From contig BRXU01000002.1 of assembly GCA_030267565.1 (NCBI GenBank), forward strand, positions 1 through 64,000: a stretch of 64,000 nucleotides of DNA, written 5' to 3'. The notes under the pieces are model-generated. The model saw only the letters and a list, made by a program, of their open reading frames with translations, did no database searches and was not told the DNA's origin. Below are positions 35,913 through 46,719 of this stretch, one piece after another. Every line of letters begins with the position of its first letter. Position 1 is the first letter of the stretch. Source of the stretch: Pleodorina starrii. Lineage: Eukaryota; Chlorophyta; Chlorophyceae; Chlamydomonadales; Volvocaceae. Both the position numbers and the translations under genes were made by a program.

Positions 35913-38610
35913 ATGTTCCTTTCATGCTTTACAACAGAAGCCTTTGCAGCTGATGTACCGAGTGCTTTAGAACGAGCGAAGCGCCTAATCCTTGAGCAAG
36001 AGATAGGCCAAGGTAGCATCGGCAGGTTGTACCTGCGGTTACTTAAGATATCGAGGTTTTGGCGCTGAGGTTGCTGTGCGCGCCAGGGCGCGCTCAACGT
36101 TCTCACTTCGGCGCACCAACGTCCCTCACGCACAGGGTGCGCCAGGCTGTGTGCCCCGTCAGCCATGAAACCTTCGCCGTCAAGAGCATACCGCTGCCCA
36201 AAGGGGCTGCCCAACGTGCAGAAGTGGTTCAGGTGCGCAACCTCCCTGCCCGCCCTCTCCCGACGGTGCTTTGCTGGCGGCCGTTGACTCCCACCATGCA
36301 AATCCCCTCATATCAGTTTGTGCTATTGCCCGCGTGTCGCCCTCCAGCGGATTGCCCGGGAAGCCGCAGCGGCACGAGCGCTCTCGGGGCTCACAACCCC
36401 GCCGGAGGGGTTGGTGCGCTACTACGCTTGCGTGTACGACAATGAGGAGGATGCGGTGATGTTGGTGATGGAGGTGAGTGAGCTCACAGACGGTCAGGCT
36501 TCTTGCTCGTGCGCGAGGTGTTGGCGCTTTCGCAGGCATCTGCTTGAAGGATGCAGGTGCCGGGGGCGGCCTGCTGCCCGTTTTCGGGTGCCCTGATGTT
36601 TGCACACCAGTCATACGGTCAAGTTCACGGTCATCCCTTCAGGGGCCCGGCCTTGTTACCTTTGCCCTGATGCGCCCTGGAAGCCCCGAAAACGCGTGGA
36701 GGTTGCTTTCCGCAACGACTCCAGCTGTGGGCCATGAGGCCTTTTCGACCGTCGCCCTCAACCCTGAACCCGCCCTCCCCCCCGCGGGTTTGGTAGCGTC
36801 GCCTCCGTCACATCGCTGCGGTTTCATCTTTATCACCCCTTCCGAACTGCAATCGAACCGCAGCTATGCCGTGGACCCTGCCTGGCTCAGCTTCTCCGGC
36901 AAGAAACCACTGGGCGCCTATCGGAGGTGAAAAATTGCGTTCTGCTCCTGGCTGCTTGCGAAGCTGTGTTGACCGCCTGTCAGGCCGAACCAGGTCGATT
37001 GTTACATCTTTTGGCGGGCACGCCTGTAGCGTCTAGCCTTGTTTGCTGGGCTTTCTTGGGTTTTGTTACGGTCTCCCGCAGCTCCGGGCGATGTTCTGCC
37101 CCCCACACGCCACCGCCGACAGGTGCGGGTCCGGCGCATTGTGAGCACCGTCGCGAGAGCCCTGGGCCAGCTGCATGGTGCCGGGCTGCTGTGTGTGGAC
37201 CTCAAGGTGCGTACGGCTGTACTGCCTGACCAGAGTACGGAAAGGGACTTCACAAGGTTACCGTCATGTGCGGCACTTCACGGTAACACGTCATGTCGTC
37301 TTGTTCCCGGGCCAGGTTGCGCCAAGGCGTGGGCCGTCCTCTGATCGGCTGTGTGCGTGTGTCGCTTGCCATGCAGGCGGAGAACGTCGTTTTGAATCCC
37401 ACGGAAGAGGTACGGCAGGGTGTTCCAGACCTTACGCTGGGTTCAACCGTTCGATCGTGTCCTGGTATGTTGAATTAGGGTTGCAACCGAAGAAATGCAA
37501 ATGTAGCGCCTTGATTTGCGAAACCGTCGCATCACTGGTAATTGTAACGAGCGGGTTTGGGTGTTAGCCTAGCAGCTGAGCGCGTTCCACTCGGTACGCC
37601 GTTTGCAGGATCCGGACTGTGTACGGCTGTTGGACTTGGACCTGTGTCGTGACCTGCCGGGGCATGACCGGTGCGGCGCTGCAGCCGCCGCTGCTTTGGC
37701 GGTTGCGTCTGGGTCGGCCTCGCACCCGCACCCGCACCCGGACCCCGACCCGGATGCCCCCAGTGTCGACCAGATCTGGGGAACCGCCGAGTACCTGGCC
37801 TACGAGATCCTGCGGGTGAGGGGCAGGGCGGTGGCTGCACAAGTCCAAGTCTATTGGCTGATACCCCAACACGCCCCGTTGCGCTATGCACACACACGGC
37901 CGTGTGCAAGCAACAGGCTACTACCTGGGCAACCTACCTGCGATGCAACCCTCCCCCCTTACACCTTGCTTCGTGTCTTGACTTCGTGTCTTGACTGGGT
38001 CCAATCCGCACCGCACCGCACCGCACCGCACACTCAGGATGGGGCTGCGGCATACTCACCCGCGAGCGACTGGTGGGCCCTTGGCGTGCTGTCGTACGAG
38101 CTGCTGTACGGCAAGGCGCCCTGGAGTGGCCCCACGGTGGACGCGATCTTCCACCGTATGTCCAACCATCTGCCGGCATTTGGTGGAGCCGGGCAGGGTG
38201 GCCCGCAGGTTCGCCCTGGGCATAATGGGCGCTTTGGTGGGACGCGACACGTGGGCGTTGTCATTGTTGTGGCTATTACAGCGGGCTCCAGACTCCGGAC
38301 AGTGGACTTTTGCTGCAGGGAAAATCCGCTTTGGAGCTGAGTGTCGCTGTGCAAACCTCAACTGGCGCCACCCTCGTGATTACGTTGCCCTTGCGCTTTG
38401 GGCCAGAAAGGAACGGGGCGCAGGCTGCTGCACACCAGCCTGCTAACAATGGCACTAACATCGCCCCGCTCTGTCTGGTGGGCGCAGGTGAGCCAGGCCA
38501 TGCAGCAGCTGATCCGCGCGCTGCTGTGCCACCGGCCAGAGATGCGGCTGGGAACGAAGGGCGGCGCGCGGGAGGTCCTGGGGCACCCTGCTCTACAGGC
38601 CAAGAAGTAA
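35913..38610 (+). CDS. AGC-like serine/threonine protein kinase with atypical motifs
   Basis: Nine exons join in phase: 35913-36025, 36136-36232, 36348-36473, 36864-36926, 37123-37206, 37377-37409, 37609-37815, 38038-38208, 38488-38610 (338 aa). The protein is almost only a kinase domain. Seen motifs: Gly loop IGQGSIGR, the VAIK Lys in FAVKSI, hinge VME, catalytic loop LLCVDLKAEN, metal site LLDLDL, GTAEYLAYEI, and the AGC-type DWWALGVLSYELLYGKAPW and LIRALLCHRPEMRLG. The catalytic Asp, the Asn and the metal-binding Asp remain, so activity is possible, but HRD reads CVD, DFG reads DLD and APE reads AYE. About 25 His/Pro/Asp/Ala-rich residues are inserted after the metal site. No AGC C-terminal tail follows. 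An upstream in-frame Met at 35862 is an alternative start. The substrate is unknown. TGTAA at 39517 may end the transcript. Confidence 0.85.
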
Positions 38611-40382
38611 TTCACTGCAACAATCCAGGCGAATGCTCGGGCCTGAAGGCCGCATAGCACGGGGTGGCTTCCTAGCACAGCGCTGCTCATATGTGTGTCT
38701 TTCGAGGCAAGCGGTGATGTGTGTATGTCTTTGTTACATGGCAACAAGGGTGGGGGTGCGTGCCCCCATACACGAACCAAAAACCCATACGAGCGGGGAG
38801 CCCAAGGGGTTGCAAGCGGCGATGTGAGTAACGTGGCCACCTGTATCGACGTCAGATGCTGTGAGCTGTAGAACGACGATGTCGGTGAGGCCGTCACGTT
38901 GCGGGCGTGGTGTGAGTGAGAAATATAGGGAGCAGAAGGTTTCCAAATGCAAGTAGGTAAGCGGTATACAGTACGTAGGAAAAACGGATGAGCGTTCAAA
39001 CTAACACTACGACCGTGCCGGAAACGTTTCAGAGCGTTGTATCATGGAAGCGCGACAACACGGCGCCTCCGATGCGGTTCTCCCGTCCGATTGCAGAGTA
39101 CCTGGTTACTTTGCAATATGCGTGCAAGGTGTGAGGCGCGTGGAATGAAGGACATGGCCTTGCTCACCGTCCATGTCTCTTGCCAGGACAAAGCAGTCCG
39201 CACCGAATGTGATGCACCTGCATGCACGACAACAAGCAGTTAATATCAAAACCGTGGGGAACGCCTCCCACGCGTGTCTCGGCCGAGTAAGGCTAGATCC
39301 GTGCATTCGCATACGTCACCGTTCTGTGTTTGAGGCATGTGAAAGATGGCTCACCTTGTCGTCGGCTCCGCCATGCAAGTGACGCCGGCGCCGTCCACGT
39401 CATCGGTATATTCTGTTTTGCCATTACTTGGGCGAAAGGAAAGGCGCGCCTGGTCCTTGTCGTAAGACACCTGCACAGCACAGGATGGACTGATGGCGCC
39501 CAGAACCGTATGCGTATGTAAGCTAGTGATGCAGACGCGTGACGTAGCGTGAGTATGGTCGTGCCGTTTTTGCGATGTGATGAGTCTGTTCGGCTTTTTC
39601 CTGTCATGGACACTACAACCATGTCGCAATTGTGTGCGCGCATGTGTGGATTCGGCAGTCGTGGGAATGTCTTGCATCAGGGGATGTTGACCTCGTTAAA
39701 AGCCCCGTGAGAGGAGAGAACCTGTGTCAAGGGAGCCTGTGCGAGCAGCGCGAGCAAGTGTATTGTAAGCAGTTCACCCTGGCAAGCTTCGCGTGGTTAT
39801 TCACCTTCAGCCAGAGGTACAAGCGCCTGGCGTAAAAGAAGGCTTCTATAAGCGTGAGTGTTAAAAGAAACGAAGTCGGGAGCAGACGGTGCCGCACGGT
39901 TGTCTCGTGAGGTCTTGTAGCCCTTCCAGTATCACGCTCAATGAATCGCTCGGCAAACATACGATTCTCGCATAGCAAGCTATGCACCATATACCAATGC
40001 TGATACGTCTGCATACGGCACCCAACCTGTCTTCGTTCGTTAGCGCTCTGACTGGCTCCGAAGTCGATGCACTCGTTAGTAAGGTGGTGGTATCCCTTCA
40101 CTAGCCTGAAAGTTCTTCGTCATGCATCAGTTTCAGTGTTTGTCATCTGCATCTACCATACGTTGCTGTGTATCAAATATCAGAACTGCTAGACGCACCT
40201 CATAACTTCAGTCTATATCCTTTCCTTAATGTGAAGTACAGCATGCGCGGCCTTGAGTCAACGAAATGTCAATGATGTCGTGTTTGTTTAGCCGTGGTCA
40301 TTCATCCAGGCATCCTCGGGGTCACGGGCCCGATGTCGCCCGCCGGGCGTAAGACTTCGACCCTCGTTGACCCGGTAATGCC
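38611..40382. other. Intergenic: 3' UTR of kinase and promoter of CCDC148-like gene
   Basis: No gene is visible. TGTAA occurs at 39517-39521 and 39764-39768 on the plus strand, which would allow a long 3' UTR for the kinase transcript. The final few hundred bases before 40383 are AT-richer than the surrounding DNA and probably contain the promoter of the next plus-strand gene. Confidence 0.45.
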
Positions 40383-43300
40383 ATGTCTAGGTCTTCAAAC
40401 CGTGGGCCGCGAGCAGACATCGCGCTACTGCGCAAGCTGAAAGCGGACCCCAACTTTTCGCCCTCGTCGCTCCTCGAGTCGGGGCCAAACATCTTGGAAA
40501 AGGCCAATAAGCTTAAGGGGTTTGTGAATGATCAGCGTGGCAAGCTGGGAGCTGCAGCGGCGAAGACGGAATGGCTCCTAGCGTACCAACAATTGCAGGT
40601 GCGCCATTACAAGAGTTTGTGCTGACGAAGCCAGCTTGGCAGTCGGATGCTTCAATGGTTCGCGCTACTGACTTAATTATCGACAGCTTCACCCCAAGTC
40701 GAGTTGAGCAGTCTTCCTTTGGCCGTACCGTTTTTCGTTTCAGGGTGAGCAGGAAGATGCGGAACGGGAGCTGACGGCGTGCCTGCAGCAGCTCTCTGAC
40801 CAGCCCGGCGCTGACCAGCTGCGAGAGGCCGTCGAGGTCGCACTTGTGGCCCTGTACGACCTGTTGGAGTCATGTCGCGGCGAGCGGCAGCGGCTGCGGT
40901 CGCAGGTGAAGGGCATTTCCTCCGTGCACGGCAGCCTAAAGGCTTACGGCACACCGTCGGAGTTCTCCAAGGAGGCAATCGCACTCAAGGTGGGCAGTCA
41001 CAGGGCTCCAGGGGGGCTCGGAGTGCGGCAAGCCAGGCTGCAGTTGGCGCGACGGGCAAAGTTAACGGGAGAGCACGCCCCCGGGCCCTTTTCAGCTCTC
41101 ACCCCCATCGGTGTGCGCAGAATGAGATGTCGGCCACATCACAGGAGCTGGAGACAGCGCTGGCACAGCTGTCCGAGTAAGCGGGGCATGGGTTAGGCCG
41201 GTGATGCGGTTCGGTGGCGTCGCGTTGTAGTTGGTGACCTTGCGGGTGCCTGTTACAGTGGGGGCCGCCGGAATGAATACACAGATCAGGTTGGTGGACG
41301 GGCGGTGCGGTGCAGGGTATGGCTGTGAGTGGTACCGAGTAATCCGAATGCTCCACAGCTCAGGGCCTGGCTGCATCGCTCCACGTCTCGGTACCGACAC
41401 GGCTGCACGTGTGTGTCTGCTCCCAGGCAGGCGGCTGCACTGGGCGCTGAGCTGCGGGAGGCTTGGCCGTCAGCGCTGGCGGGGGCGGGCAGCAGTGGAA
41501 GCGATGGGCTGACGGCCGCGGTAGCGGGCGGGGTGTCGTCCTCGATGTTGGGCGAGTCGGTGGCTCAGTTTCCTGGGTACAGCCGGTCGGATGATTCCGA
41601 GGAGCTGGAGCGCATGATGACCAGGTGGGTGGGTGGGTGGGTGGGCGGATTGCCCACCGGGGTGCAGACCGGGGCTGTTTGGCGGGGGGGGGGGGGTTGG
41701 CTCGCGGATGAAGCAAGACAGCCGTATCCGCGAGCTGTGTGGTGCTGGGAACAGCATTAGAATGCTGGTGAGTGGCTTGCAGGGGCTCGGAAGAGCGGCC
41801 GGGGCCACCGAGTTGTGGCCAGCGGCGCTGGGAAATGTCGTGGGGGCCCTGGGGCGTAGTGAGTGGCTTGGGCGCTGCTTGACGCGCTGACGTGCAGTTC
41901 GTTGTGCCGCTGCACTGCACTGCACTGCACTGTACTGCTCTGTACTGCACTGCACTGCACTGTAGGTACCCGCTGGCGTCCCCGGACGTCAAGGAGCGCA
42001 TTCGAGAGGTGTTCACTGCTCTGCAGGTAGGCTCGGAGGGAGGGACGTTGCGGTACCGGTTAGGCCCGCCGACAAACCCGCACTGCAGCATTCGAACACC
42101 CAATTGGCACGCCGTGTGGCATAGCTCGTGGAAATGGACTGAGCTAGCCGCGCTTCGCGGTATCTCATACGGCCTCCGCGTTACTTTCTTGCGCGTTTGC
42201 AGTTGCCGTAACTTTGTTACGTGCCGTACTATTCATGCATCACCCGCCCCTTACGCGCTCTGCAGGAGAAGTTTGTGGAGCGGCTGGAGACGTGGCGGCT
42301 GGAGTCCGAGCATGCCGCGCGGGATCTGGCCGCCTCTACCTCCGCCTTGGTCTCCACCCCCTCCCAGCAACCGCCCCGCCGTCTGGCACCCAGCGCCGGC
42401 ACCAGTGCGAGCACCAGTGCCGGCAGAGCGGGACCAACAGGCAGCGCCGCAGGCCGTACCGCCGGCCTCTCGGGGCTTCCGGGTCCCGGAGGAGTGGCCA
42501 GAGGCGCAGCGGGCCGTGGAGGTGCAGCGGGCCGTGGAGGGGCAGGGGCAGGGAGAGGGCAAGGGCCCGCCGTGGCTGCCGCCGCGGGAGGCGGCTCGCC
42601 AGGGCCGCCGCTGAGGGCTGGAAGGGTCCAGCAGCCGGCTTCGGTATCAGCAGCGGCAGCAGCAGCATCCAGGGACGTGTTCCTGACCGGTGTGGGAGCC
42701 TCACGCCGGGACCCGACCGCTGAGGATGCCAGCGGAGAGGCGGCGGCGGAGAGCGCAGCGGCGGGGCCGGTGAGGGATGCAGTGGATTCCGATTCAGGCG
42801 GAGGTGGCAGCGGGAGTGGATGGGTGTTCGCCGGTTACGGCGGATGGTCGCCGGAGGAGCACTCGGCGTTTCTGCGGCACCGGGACCGGCTGATGAAGGA
42901 GGGCGGCCAGGGAACGAAGTAAGTTGTCAGGATGGCGGATAGTGCCTTGCCAGGGCTGGGCCGGGAGCATACCTGCGTGCCATGCCTCTGATCCTGCTTA
43001 ATGCTCCCGCCCGCCTATTCCCGGTCGCCACCGCTTACGCTCTGGGTTTTGAACTCTCCTGGGCGCCCTCATTGGGGATGTCAAGAGCCTCACCGCATAT
43101 CAAGAGCCTCCCCGCGTTTTGGATCCCCCTCATCTCCCCCCGAACCATCAAGCACCATACCGCCCGTCCCCCGCCCGTTCCGCCCTCCATCTCCGCCCCC
43201 CAGGTCCGTCAGCCGCGAGGCGCTCATGGGCCGCATTGCGCTGCTGCTGCCGGGGGGCCGCACCGCTGCTGACCTGATGGCGCATGACGACTGGACCACT

Positions 43301-45759
43301 GCCGCCCGCCTGCTGGGTCGCAAGCGGAGGGACCTGGCGGAGGGCTGGGACCGGGAACGGAGGCAGTTCATCGACGACTCGGCCAGCTTCCTGCAGGTGC
43401 GGCTGGATGAGATCGGATGGGAGCAGGGGAAGGAGGGGAAGGAGGGCAAGGAAGGATGTCAATGTGGTCGGCTGTGCTGCCGTCAGCCTCGGAATCCTGC
43501 GGCGATACGAACATCCCAAGTTCCCAACAGAGGACTCGGCGCCCAAGGCGTGCCTCGCTCCCCTCACCTGCCCTCACCTCCCATCCGCTTCCGCCCTCAC
43601 CTGATGTCCTTCCACCCCGCAACCCGGTAGGAGAGCGAGACGCTGTTCCTGATTCAGGCGGAGGAGGCGGCCGACAGGTGCGTGCTGCTGCTGCTGCTGT
43701 TATGGTTGTCGTCGTTACACATCCTCCCTCCCGCTACGGATGACGGGAGAATGTCTCCGCTGCGCAAGTTGTCATTGCTGCTGCTGCTGCTGCTGGGATG
43801 TGCTAGGGTTTCAGAGCTCGACGTGTAAGGTGACACGCATCACATGTTCAAGGGAAGCAACCACTGTTGCATACCTCAACGACGACTGACCCACGGGTCC
43901 ACAGGCTGGTGGCTGAGCTGCAACGAGTGCGGGCGCGGGACGAGCTGGAGGTGCGACCCCTGGGGCCTGAGGAAGGGCGTTGGGACTGTGGCCGAAACCC
44001 GACAGCGGTCATTGTTGTGTGAGAAGGCCTGAAATGAGTGACGCTTGCACATTGATTCATCCTGGCAGCTTGGGCGGGCCTTCATGCCAGGGCCAGGTCC
44101 TGCCTAGTGCTCTCCAGGCGCCTCAAACCGCACACCTTACAACTTGCCTCACCTCCTTGCAGCCCATCAGCACAAGCACTTCCGCGACCTGCATCTGACA
44201 TACCGCTGTGTCCACACAGCTACGATACCCGGGCGTCCGTCCATAAATGCGCTCGCCGCCGTTCCCAACACCCTCCTCTCTCAGGAGCTTCGCGCGGAGA
44301 GGGCCCGCGAGGAGGAGGTGGCGGCAGCGGAGCGGGCGGTCCGGGAGGCGGCGGAGGCGGAGGCGCGGCTGCATGCGGAGGCGCGCGAGCGGCGGGAGCG
44401 GGCGGTCAAGAAGGATATGGTCGCAGCGTACAGGTAGGCTACCGGTGTGCGCGTGCGACCAGCAGCAGTGCGGGCCGCGTTCCGTCGGGTACACGTTCCT
44501 GGACACCCGCACCTGCGTGCCCCTCAAGGCTCCAGCCACACCGCCAGATCCCCCTTGTCGCATTGCGGCGGCAGATCTCCTCCAACCCGGCGCAGCGTGT
44601 GCAGCACAGAGAGGGCCCCCACCCGGCGCACGGGCGGAGAGCCCCTAACGTTTGCCAACGTCGCCTCCGTCCCTCCGCTGAGGCGCCTTTCCTATTACCA
44701 CCCAGCCCAGTCGCCAATCTGCCCGCTTGCCGGCCTTCGGATTCTTGCCCGCCTCGCTCCTCCCGACTGCGCAGGGCCGAGCTGGAGCGGCAGCACGCGG
44801 AGCAGCTCGCAGTCGCCGCGGAGGCCGAGCGCCTGGCCGCACTGGCCTCTGAGCAGCAGGCGGTGTACAACCGGGAGCGGGTGGAGGTACGGCAGGCCGA
44901 GTACCTGGAGAAGCAGGAGCTGGCCAAGGTAACGCATGCGGCGTGCCGTGCCGTGCTGTGCCCGTGCACTGCCGTACCGGTACCTGATTCCGCTAAGGTT
45001 CTCCGTGGACAGTGTACCTGAGTCGGCGAGGACGCTGCGCACACACGCTGCCGTGAGGATTCGCCCTCTGGGCTCCACCTCGGGCCCCCCCACCTGCGGT
45101 TTCACCGCTGAGACCCCACCTTCATAACCGGTACTCCCCGCAGGAGCGCCAGGCTGCCGCGGAGGCCGAGGCCCAGGCGCGGGATGCTCGGCTGGCCCGC
45201 CTGCGCGCGCTGGTTGCCCCCGAGGTGGCGGCCGATCCGGAGCGCCTGCTGGCCCCCACGGCGGCTTCTGCAGCTGCGGTTGACGACAAGGCGGACGGTG
45301 CCTTCCAGCCGGTCAACGGGTACACCACCGACCAGGTGGTCAAGGACCAACGGTTCAAGGTGCGGGGGATGACAACCCGAGGCCTGCGAGTTTCTCGGGG
45401 GCGTCGTGGTCCCGGGATTGGTTGCTTTGAGGTTTTCGGACGTAGAGGTTACGGAGAGAAGCGCGCTGGCGCTAGCTTGGGCTGCGTACTGTAATGTTCG
45501 GCATGCGAGCGTCTTTCCAGTGCCCTGGGCACACGGCTCCGTCCCCAACCCCCATCGCGTACTTCGCTGCGGTGCGTCTTGTCCCCGATCCTGCCGACTG
45601 CTGTCTCATGCATGGCTGCAGATCATGGAGGCTCTGGCGGCGGTGGGGCTCCACGAGACGGCGTACGGGCGGCAGGCCATTGCTGCGGCCCGCCCCGCCC
45701 AGCCCACCCGGCCGGACAACTTGACGACGGAGCAGCGGGAAGCCGGGGCGCGGCGCTGA
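40383..45759 (+). CDS. CCDC148: CCDC148-like coiled-coil protein
   Basis: Thirteen exons join in phase: 40383-40598, 40744-40989, 41121-41176, 41427-41624, 41966-42026, 42266-42918, 43204-43396, 43631-43677, 43905-43950, 44285-44433, 44775-44928, 45144-45359, 45622-45759 (790 aa; human CCDC148 about 590). Family landmarks appear in the same order as in animals: an N-terminal KTEWLLAYQQL block, YPLASPDVKERI, an acidic/aromatic block GWSPEEHSAFLRHRDRL followed by a helical DLMAHDDW block, a long Glu/Arg/Ala coiled coil (exons 9-12), and the C-terminal NGYTTDQVVKDQRFKIMEAL...GLHETAYGRQ region. The extra length is a Gly/Ala/Pro/Arg-rich disordered insert of about 130 residues in exon 6. The function of CCDC148 is poorly known; a ciliary or centriolar role is inference from the family. 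The start is the first Met and fits the family N-terminus. Confidence 0.85.
41621..41697 (+). repeat. G-rich intron start: (GGTG)n and G-run with quadruplex potential
   Basis: The donor of CCDC148 intron 4 (gt at 41625) opens a run of gggt repeats (41625-41647), and 41 bases later a run of ten G follows. Four or more G-tracts with short loops on the sense strand could fold as a quadruplex at or next to the splice donor. Confidence 0.6.
41904..41965 (+). repeat. (TGCAC)n-like microsatellite forming a splice acceptor
   Basis: A pentanucleotide repeat of gcact/gtact units runs from about 41904 to 41964 and ends in ctgtag, which is the 3' splice site of CCDC148 exon 5 (starts 41966). The polypyrimidine tract is replaced by the repeat, so changes in repeat length lie directly beside the acceptor. 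Confidence 0.7.
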
Positions 45760-46719
45760 GGAGTGCGCGCCTGGGGCCCGGGAAGGGTTGCTGTGGAGTT
45801 GGTGTGGATGTCGCAGCGCTACCATGCGGTTGGGGGTGGGGGTGGGGCTGGGGGTGGGGTTGGGCGGCACCACCGTGCCATCGAGCGGACCGTTCGGTCA
45901 GCCAGGGCACATGCGACCGTACGACTTAACCGCCGACGTGAACACTTTTCACCTAGGGCAGAGATGACACCCCACGTCAAACACCATTACGATGCTGCCG
46001 TACTGTCAGCAGGGACGCGTCGTAACCCGAAACCTTTACGGTAAGCGAGCGGCTGGAATTGTTCACGTATCACGGATTCACGGTACATGCCCCGAGTGTG
46101 CTGGCCGATGACGGTGGTCGGGGCTCTCCGGGGTCGCCAAAGAGCCCTCCAGCCACAGCGGCCGGGCGCAGGTGCAGGTGCACCGCCAACTGGTCTCACT
46201 CCTTCCAACTGCAGCCGCAACAGGAGCCTCGCCCAGCCTCGAGCGGTTTGGTTGGTCATGCTCGGTGTTGTCCACGAAGAACTCGCTGGCTCCACCCTTC
46301 CGAGGGGCTGAAACCTACTGCAGTAACCACTCGCGCTCTCCCAAGCCATCCCCCCTTGTTGGAAAGGTCAAAACGGCGGCCGGCTCATGATCTGTCCGAA
46401 CCTCCTTCCCACGCGACTGGCAACACCAATACCATACGTGCCGTCCGCCCGCACAAATTCGACCGGGTCAAGGCTGCATGCCACTTACATCTACACCTGT
46501 GTCAGCGCATGGCCGCAAATTTGTACCGGCCCTTGGCGCCTCCACTGTTGCCGCCCCCGCCGCGAGCCCTCCGCTTCGGTCCGGCGCCGATACATTCCCT
46601 CGCCCCCCTGGTCTTCAACGTCGCCGCGGATCACGCGTGCTGCTCACTACCATGCCTCCGCGCACCCCCCCACCCCCTTAGTATTTCTCCCGGCCAGCAT
46701 CGCCATCGCCGCTGCCGAC
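45760..46719. other. Convergent intergenic region (3' UTRs of CCDC148-like and acyltransferase genes)
   Basis: The flanking genes converge. A gggtggg-type G-rich stretch lies at 45833-45865. TTACA at 46485-46489 reads TGTAA on the minus strand, 231 nt past the acyltransferase stop, and is a good candidate for its polyadenylation signal. Open frames in this stretch have no motifs. Confidence 0.5.

Noticed and set aside
37974..38035. CRISPR-like or satellite array (cttgacttcgtgtcttgac and accgcaccgcaccgc)
   Set aside because: These are short simple repeats in a kinase intron with no spacer structure, and the genome is eukaryotic nuclear.
38317..38388. Possible extra kinase exon starting GKIRFGAE-like after a gctgcag
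   Set aside because: Joining exon 38038-38208 directly to 38488 keeps phase and gives the expected AGC-type sequence from HLPAFGG to VSQAMQQLIRALL, so the extra exon is unnecessary.
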